Shown piece after piece: positions 59,491-64,000 of a DNA stretch of 64,000 bases. This stretch comes from Bacteroides faecium (GTDB taxonomy: Bacteria; Bacteroidota; Bacteroidia; Bacteroidales; Bacteroidaceae): positions 5,518,001 through 5,582,000 of the forward strand of contig NZ_CP050831.1 in the NCBI RefSeq assembly GCF_012113595.1. The letters are read 5' to 3'. Made by a program: the position numbers and the translations under genes. The notes under the pieces are model-generated. The model was given only the letters and a program-made list of their open reading frames with translations, ran no database searches and was not told where the DNA came from. Position 1 is the stretch's first letter, and each line of letters opens with the position of its first letter.

Positions 59491-61266
59491 ATGAAAAAGT
59501 ATCCGAAAATCGGGATTCGTCCCACTATCGACGGTCGCCAAGGCGGCGTTCGTGAAAGCCTTGAAGAAAAGACAATGAACCTGGCTAAAGCAGTAGCCGA
59601 ATTAATCAGCAGCAACCTGAAAAACGGTGACGGAAGTCCTGTAGAATGTGTTATTGCCGACAGCACTATCGGCCGTGTAGCCGAAAGCGCAGCTTGTGCT
59701 GAAAAATTCGAAAGAGAAGGTGTAGGCTCTACTATCACCGTCACTTCCTGCTGGTGCTACGGCGCTGAAACGATGGACATGAACCCTCATTACCCGAAAG
59801 CCGTTTGGGGATTCAACGGAACAGAACGCCCGGGCGCTGTATATTTGGCAGCCGTACTGGCAGGACACGCACAGAAAGGTCTTCCCGCATTCGGCATCTA
59901 CGGACATGATGTTCAAGATTTGGATGACAATTCCATTCCCGAAGATGTAGCGGAAAAGATTCTTCGCTTTGCACGCGCCGCACAGGCAGTAGCTACTATG
60001 AGAGGCAAATCTTACTTGTCTATGGGTAGCGTATCTATGGGTATTGCCGGTTCAATCGTCAACCCTGATTTCTTCCAGGAATATCTGGGCATGCGTAATG
60101 AATCCATCGACCTTACAGAAATCATCCGCCGCATGGACGAAGGCATCTACGACCATGAAGAATATGCAAAAGCAATGGCATGGACAGAAAAGAACTGCAA
60201 GGTAAACGAAGGAGACGACTTCAAGAACCGTCCCGAAAAGCGCAAAAGCCGTGAACAAAAAGATGCTGACTGGGAATTTATCGTGAAAATGACAATTATC
60301 ATGCGCGACCTGATGACCGGCAACCCCAAACTGAAAGAGATGGGATTCAAAGAAGAAGCTCTGGGACACAATGCCATCGCAGCCGGCTTCCAGGGACAAC
60401 GCCAATGGACAGACTTCTATCCGAACGGTGACTACCCCGAAGCTCTGCTCAATACTTCTTTCGACTGGAATGGTATCCGCGAAGCATTTGTGGTAGCTAC
60501 CGAGAATGATGCCTGCAACGGTGTAGCTATGCTGTTCGGACACTTGCTGACCAACCGTGCGCAAATATTCTCCGACGTACGTACTTATTGGAGCCCCGAA
60601 GCCGTGAAACGCGTGACCGGTAAAGAATTGACCGGTTTGGCAGCAAACGGTATTATCCATCTTATCAACTCCGGTGCAACAACCCTCGACGGTTCCGGCC
60701 AGTCACTAGACGCAGAAGGCAATCCGGTAATGAAAGAACCATGGAACCTGACTGACGCAGACGTAGAAAACTGTCTGAAAGCAACTACCTGGTATCCGGC
60801 AGACCGTGATTACTTCCGTGGCGGTGGTTTCTCTTCCAACTTCCTGTCAAAAGGGGGTATGCCTGTCACTATGATGCGTCTGAACCTGATTAAAGGACTC
60901 GGCCCTGTCCTGCAAATCGCAGAAGGATGGACAGTTGAAATAGACTCTGAAATCCACCAGAAACTGAATATGCGTACAGACCCGACATGGCCTACCACTT
61001 GGTTCGTTCCCCGTTTGTGTGACAAATCAGCTTTCAAAGATGTATATTCAGTAATGAATAACTGGGGAGCTAATCACGGAGCTATCAGCTACGGGCACAT
61101 CGGTCAGGACTTAATCACTCTCGCTTCCATGCTCCGCATCCCGGTATGCATGCACAATGTAGAAGAAAACGAGATATTCCGTCCGGCTGCATGGAATGCT
61201 TTCGGCATGGATAAGGAAGGAGCGGATTACAGAGCTTGTACCACTTACGGCCCTATCTACAAATAA
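59491..61266 (+). CDS. fucI: L-fucose isomerase
   Basis: A 591-residue enzyme that converts L-fucose to L-fuculose, the first step of fucose use. Family blocks include MKKYPKIGIRPTIDGRQGGVRESLE. The metal-binding site includes E338 (VVATENDACNGVAML) and D362 (IFSDVRTYWSPE), equivalent to E337 and D361 in the E. coli enzyme. It is cytoplasmic and manganese-dependent in relatives. It is the first structural gene of the fuc operon after fucR. Confidence 0.96.
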   Translation: MKKYPKIGIRPTIDGRQGGVRESLEEKTMNLAKAVAELISSNLKNGDGSPVECVIADSTIGRVAESAACAEKFEREGVGSTITVTSCWCYGAETMDMNPHYPKAVWGFNGTERPGAVYLAAVLAGHAQKGLPAFGIYGHDVQDLDDNSIPEDVAEKILRFARAAQAVATMRGKSYLSMGSVSMGIAGSIVNPDFFQEYLGMRNESIDLTEIIRRMDEGIYDHEEYAKAMAWTEKNCKVNEGDDFKNRPEKRKSREQKDADWEFIVKMTIIMRDLMTGNPKLKEMGFKEEALGHNAIAAGFQGQRQWTDFYPNGDYPEALLNTSFDWNGIREAFVVATENDACNGVAMLFGHLLTNRAQIFSDVRTYWSPEAVKRVTGKELTGLAANGIIHLINSGATTLDGSGQSLDAEGNPVMKEPWNLTDADVENCLKATTWYPADRDYFRGGGFSSNFLSKGGMPVTMMRLNLIKGLGPVLQIAEGWTVEIDSEIHQKLNMRTDPTWPTTWFVPRLCDKSAFKDVYSVMNNWGANHGAISYGHIGQDLITLASMLRIPVCMHNVEENEIFRPAAWNAFGMDKEGADYRACTTYGPIYK

Positions 61267-61404
61267 TTAAGAGTTCACCACAGATTACACAGATTCACAC
61301 AGATTATTTTCATTTTCGTTGAATACCCCATAGTGAATTAGGGTACCGATATACATATTTATTTAATCTGTGTGAATCTGTGTAATCCGTGGTGCCTCTT
61401 AATT
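61265..61404. repeat. 140-bp element with 41-nt inverted arms between fucI and fucA
   Basis: The arms (61265-61306 and 61364-61404) are inverted copies that match over about 41 nt with few differences. The core contains ATTACACAGATTCACACAG, a motif dispersed in many Bacteroides intergenic regions. The RNA would fold into a long hairpin with a loop of about 57 nt. It may stabilise or separate the fucI and fucA parts of the message. Confidence 0.85.
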
Positions 61405-61463
61405 TCCCATTTATCTAACTAATTTTAAGTCACTATTATTATAAATAAATTATCTTTGCCATT

Positions 61464-62102
61464 ATGATTACTAACGAACATATCGAACAGTTCATAGAAC
61501 AAGCACATCGCTACGGAGACGCAAAACTGATGCTTTGCAGTAGCGGCAACCTTTCCTGGCGAATCGGTGATGAAGCACTGATTTCCGGCACAGGTTCCTG
61601 GGTACCTACCCTTTACAAAGAAAAAGTTTCCATCTGCAACATCGCCAGCGGAACACCGACTAATGGCGTTAAACCTTCAATGGAAAGCACTTTCCACCTG
61701 GGTATTCTCCGCGAACGCCCGGATGTAAATGTAGTACTCCATTTTCAGTCGGAGTATGCCACAGCTATCTCCTGCATGAAGAACAAGCCGACTAATTTTA
61801 ATGTAACAGCAGAAATTCCCTGCCACGTAGGTTCAGAGATTCCTGTGATTCCTTATTATCGCCCCGGTTCACCGGAGCTGGCCAAAGCAGTAGTAGACGC
61901 CATGCTCGAACACAATTCAGTCTTGTTGACCAACCACGGACAAGTGGTCTGCGGAAAGGACTTCGACCAAGTGTACGAACGCGCCACTTTCTTCGAAATG
62001 GCATGCCGGATTATTGTTCAGTCCGGCGGTGATTACTCCGTATTGACACCGGCAGAAATAGAAGACTTGGAAATCTATGTATTAGGAAAGAAAACAAAAT
62101 AG
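61464..62102 (+). CDS. fucA: L-fuculose-1-phosphate aldolase
   Basis: A 212-residue class II aldolase that splits L-fuculose 1-phosphate to dihydroxyacetone phosphate and L-lactaldehyde. The catalytic Glu is E74 (PSMESTFHLGI). Two zinc ligands are H93 and H158 (LLTNHGQVVCG). The second His of the usual His-x-His pair is replaced by Gln (LHFQSEY, Q95). This may be a family variant. It lies between fucI and the kinase. Confidence 0.93.
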   Translation: MITNEHIEQFIEQAHRYGDAKLMLCSSGNLSWRIGDEALISGTGSWVPTLYKEKVSICNIASGTPTNGVKPSMESTFHLGILRERPDVNVVLHFQSEYATAISCMKNKPTNFNVTAEIPCHVGSEIPVIPYYRPGSPELAKAVVDAMLEHNSVLLTNHGQVVCGKDFDQVYERATFFEMACRIIVQSGGDYSVLTPAEIEDLEIYVLGKKTK

Positions 62103-62121
62103 TATCCGTACATACCCTACC

Positions 62122-63552
62122 ATGAAAGATACCATTAAAAACACATATTTAGCAGCAGACTTTGGAGGAGGCAGCGGTCGGATTATCGCCGGCTTCCTTC
62201 TCCGTGGAAAGCTGGAACTGGAAGAGGTCTACCGCTTCTCCAACCGCCAGGTTAAACTTGGGAATCATATTTATTGGGACTTCCCTGCCCTGTTCGAAGA
62301 TATGAAAACCGGACTGAAACTAGCCGCACAAAAGGGATATGCCGTCAAAGGAATTGGCATTGACACATGGGGCGTGGATTTCGGACTGATTGATAAGAAC
62401 GGGAACCTCTTAGGCAACCCCATCTGTTACCGGGATGCGAGAACAGACGGAATGCCGGCGGAAGTTTTCAAAATTCTGGATGAACGGAAGCATTATACTG
62501 CCACCGGAATACAAGTCATGGCTATCAACACACTATTCCAACTGTATAGTATGAAGCAGAGCCGGGACCCTCAATTGGAAGTTGCCCGCCAGCTTCTCTT
62601 CATGCCTGACCTTTTCAGTTATTTCCTGACCGGAATAGCCAATAATGAATATTGTATAGCTTCCACCTCGGAGCTACTTGACGCAAAACAACGAAACTGG
62701 TCACAAGAAACCATTCGTGCGTTGGAACTTCCCGAACATCTGTTTGGTGAGATTATCCAACCGGGGACTATCAGAGGAACTTTAAAAGAAGACATTGCGC
62801 GGGAAACCGGACTAGGCGTAGTAGACGTGATAGCCGTAGGTTCTCACGACACAGCCAGCGCCGTCGCCGCCGTCCCGGCAACAGAAGCCCCCATCGCCTT
62901 CCTGAGTTCCGGTACCTGGTCGCTACTGGGCGTTGAAGTGAATGAACCTATACTGACAGAGGAAGCACGACAAGCCGAGTTCACCAACGAAGGAGGCGTA
63001 GGAGGACGCATCCGCTTTCTGCAAAACATCACAGGACTATGGATTCTGCAACGTCTGATGAGTGAATGGAAAGCGTGCGGAGAGGAAGAGAGTTATGACA
63101 CAATCATTCCACAAGCCGCCGAAACGGAAATTAATACGATTATTCCTGTTGACGCCCCGGAATTTATGAACCCGGAAAACATGGAGGCTGCCCTTATAAG
63201 TTATTGCCGGAATCACTCTCTGACGATTCCTCAAAGCAAAGCGGAAATAGTCAGATGTGTGCTCCAGTCATTAGCTTTCAAATATCAGCAGGCAGTAGAA
63301 AAGCTCAACCGTTGTCTCCCCTCTCCGATTCGCCAACTCAACATCATTGGCGGAGGTTCACAAAACAAATTACTCAACCAACTTACAGCCGACGCACTCA
63401 ATATCCCTGTTTATGCCGGTCCGGTAGAAGCCACAGCCATAGGTAATATCCTGACACAGGCAATGGCTAAGGGAGAAATCAGCGATATACAGGAACTAAG
63501 GGAGATTGTAAGCCGAAGCGTTACACCACAAATATATTACCCTAAAAAATAA
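62122..63552 (+). CDS. fucK: Fuculokinase of the rhamnulokinase type (FGGY family)
   Basis: A 476-residue FGGY kinase (LAADFGGGSGRIIAGF; GIDTWGVDFGLID; SHDTASAVAAVPA; INIIGGGSQN-like NIIGGGSQNKLLNQ). The sequence type is that of RhaB, but the operon context makes L-fuculose the likely substrate, which it phosphorylates to L-fuculose 1-phosphate. It starts 19 bp after fucA and ends 6 bp before the mutarotase gene, in the same operon. Confidence 0.9.
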   Translation: MKDTIKNTYLAADFGGGSGRIIAGFLLRGKLELEEVYRFSNRQVKLGNHIYWDFPALFEDMKTGLKLAAQKGYAVKGIGIDTWGVDFGLIDKNGNLLGNPICYRDARTDGMPAEVFKILDERKHYTATGIQVMAINTLFQLYSMKQSRDPQLEVARQLLFMPDLFSYFLTGIANNEYCIASTSELLDAKQRNWSQETIRALELPEHLFGEIIQPGTIRGTLKEDIARETGLGVVDVIAVGSHDTASAVAAVPATEAPIAFLSSGTWSLLGVEVNEPILTEEARQAEFTNEGGVGGRIRFLQNITGLWILQRLMSEWKACGEEESYDTIIPQAAETEINTIIPVDAPEFMNPENMEAALISYCRNHSLTIPQSKAEIVRCVLQSLAFKYQQAVEKLNRCLPSPIRQLNIIGGGSQNKLLNQLTADALNIPVYAGPVEATAIGNILTQAMAKGEISDIQELREIVSRSVTPQIYYPKK

Positions 63553-63558
63553 AAGCAT

Positions 63559-63951
63559 ATGGAAACACCCAAAACCGGTTATCAAGTCCAATCTTACAGC
63601 GTCCCCGTCAAAAGATATTGCCAGACTCTCGACTTACGCGATTCACCGGAATTGATTGCCGAATATCGTAAAAGACACAGCCAGGCGGAAGCATGGCCTG
63701 AAATCCTTGCAGGTATCCGGGAAGTAGGCATCCTCGAAATGGAAATCTATATTCTTGGCACGCGCTTGTTTATGATTGTCGAAACTCCCGTCGACTTTGA
63801 CTGGGACACGGCAATGGCACGCCTGAACACACTTCCCCGCCAACAGAAATGGGAAGAATACATGTCTATCTTCCAGCAAGCCGCTCCCGGGATGAGTTCC
63901 GCGGAAAAATGGAAACCAATGGAAAGAATGTTCCATCTATATAATACCTAA
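63559..63951 (+). CDS. Rhamnose/fucose mutarotase-like protein (DUF718, RhaM family)
   Basis: A 130-residue protein of the RhaM family (TLDLRDSPELIAEYRKRHSQAEAWPEILAGIREVGILEMEIYILGTRLFMIVE). RhaM interconverts anomers of L-rhamnose; in the fuc operon the likely substrate is L-fucose or fuculose. This is inference from context. It follows the kinase by 6 bp. Confidence 0.88.
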   Translation: METPKTGYQVQSYSVPVKRYCQTLDLRDSPELIAEYRKRHSQAEAWPEILAGIREVGILEMEIYILGTRLFMIVETPVDFDWDTAMARLNTLPRQQKWEEYMSIFQQAAPGMSSAEKWKPMERMFHLYNT

Positions 63952-63986
63952 AAAAAACAATACCTATCAAATAACCAGAAAGAACC

Positions 63987-64000
63987 ATGAAACACATCAA
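63987..64000 (+). CDS. Start of the next fuc-operon gene, probably the permease
   Basis: An ATG at 63987 begins MKHI, and the window ends four codons later. In related Bacteroides fuc operons the next gene encodes the fucose permease FucP. Too little sequence is present to confirm it. Confidence 0.45.

Noticed and set aside
60052..60660. Minus-strand ORF of 202 codons inside fucI
   Set aside because: Shadow of a well-identified isomerase gene.
1..64000. CRISPR array, tRNA or rRNA genes, integrase or transposase
   Set aside because: None seen. The 23-bp tandem repeats at 3727-3841 have no spacers and are not a CRISPR array.

Overview
The window looks like a chromosomal segment from a gut Bacteroides species (thetaiotaomicron/ovatus group). 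The grounds are Bacteroidota promoters (TTTG, about 19-20 bp, TAnnTTTG), hmu and fuc operons of Bacteroides type, many SusC-like TonB receptors and lipoproteins with a Cys after a short signal, and almost no Shine-Dalgarno sequences. No rRNA, tRNA, CRISPR array, phage or transposase gene was seen.

Layout. 1-3.7 kb: 5' part of a GH20 hexosaminidase, a CDF metal exporter with an unusual metal site, and an AAA-ATPase/PD-(D/E)XK gene lying between two 31-bp direct repeats. 3.7-8.6 kb: a membrane-bound AraC-type regulator and an apparent three-gene operon (Big2 lipoprotein, HU-like/DUF4469 protein, Big2 lipoprotein) with candidate operator repeats. 8.7-17 kb: a tandem duplication of a His-rich small membrane protein plus TonB receptor, then a YidE/AspT-type transporter and a zinc-type CDF exporter. 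17.2-27 kb: the haem-uptake operon hmuYRSTUV headed by a calycin-like lipoprotein. 27.3-31.9 kb: hexuronate catabolism (eda, kdgK, a LacI-type regulator, uxaA) with two operator palindromes. 32-36.5 kb: a MarR-controlled EmrAB-TolC type efflux operon. 36.6-39.4 kb: membrane protein, small HTH regulator, CreD, macrodomain protein. 39.4-42.7 kb: a candidate small RNA, DinB-like protein, ECF sigma factor with acetyltransferase, and a divergent HxlR/DJ-1 pair. 43.2-48 kb: two sensor kinases, one a hybrid. 48-55.4 kb: an RND efflux operon that also carries its own LytS/LytTR two-component pair. 55.5-57.6 kb: a RelE-like toxin-antitoxin pair and a NhaC-like antiporter. 57.7-64 kb: rpsP, then the fucose operon fucR-fucI-fucA-fucK-mutarotase, with the next gene just starting at the right edge.

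How the parts work together. The catabolic genes turn host and dietary sugars (GlcNAc, uronic acids, fucose) into central metabolites. The hmu operon takes up haem through the outer membrane and processes it with a CobN-type chelatase homologue. Two CDF exporters and the His-rich/TonB pairs suggest metal traffic in both directions, although the metal taken up is not known. Two multidrug-type tripartite pumps are each linked to their own regulator.

The least explained parts are the AraC/Big2/HU-like locus, the His-rich/TonB duplication, the ATPase cassette between direct repeats, and the 39.4-39.8 kb interval, which has a promoter, a terminator and 13 copies of ATAAAC/GTTTAT but no gene of normal size.
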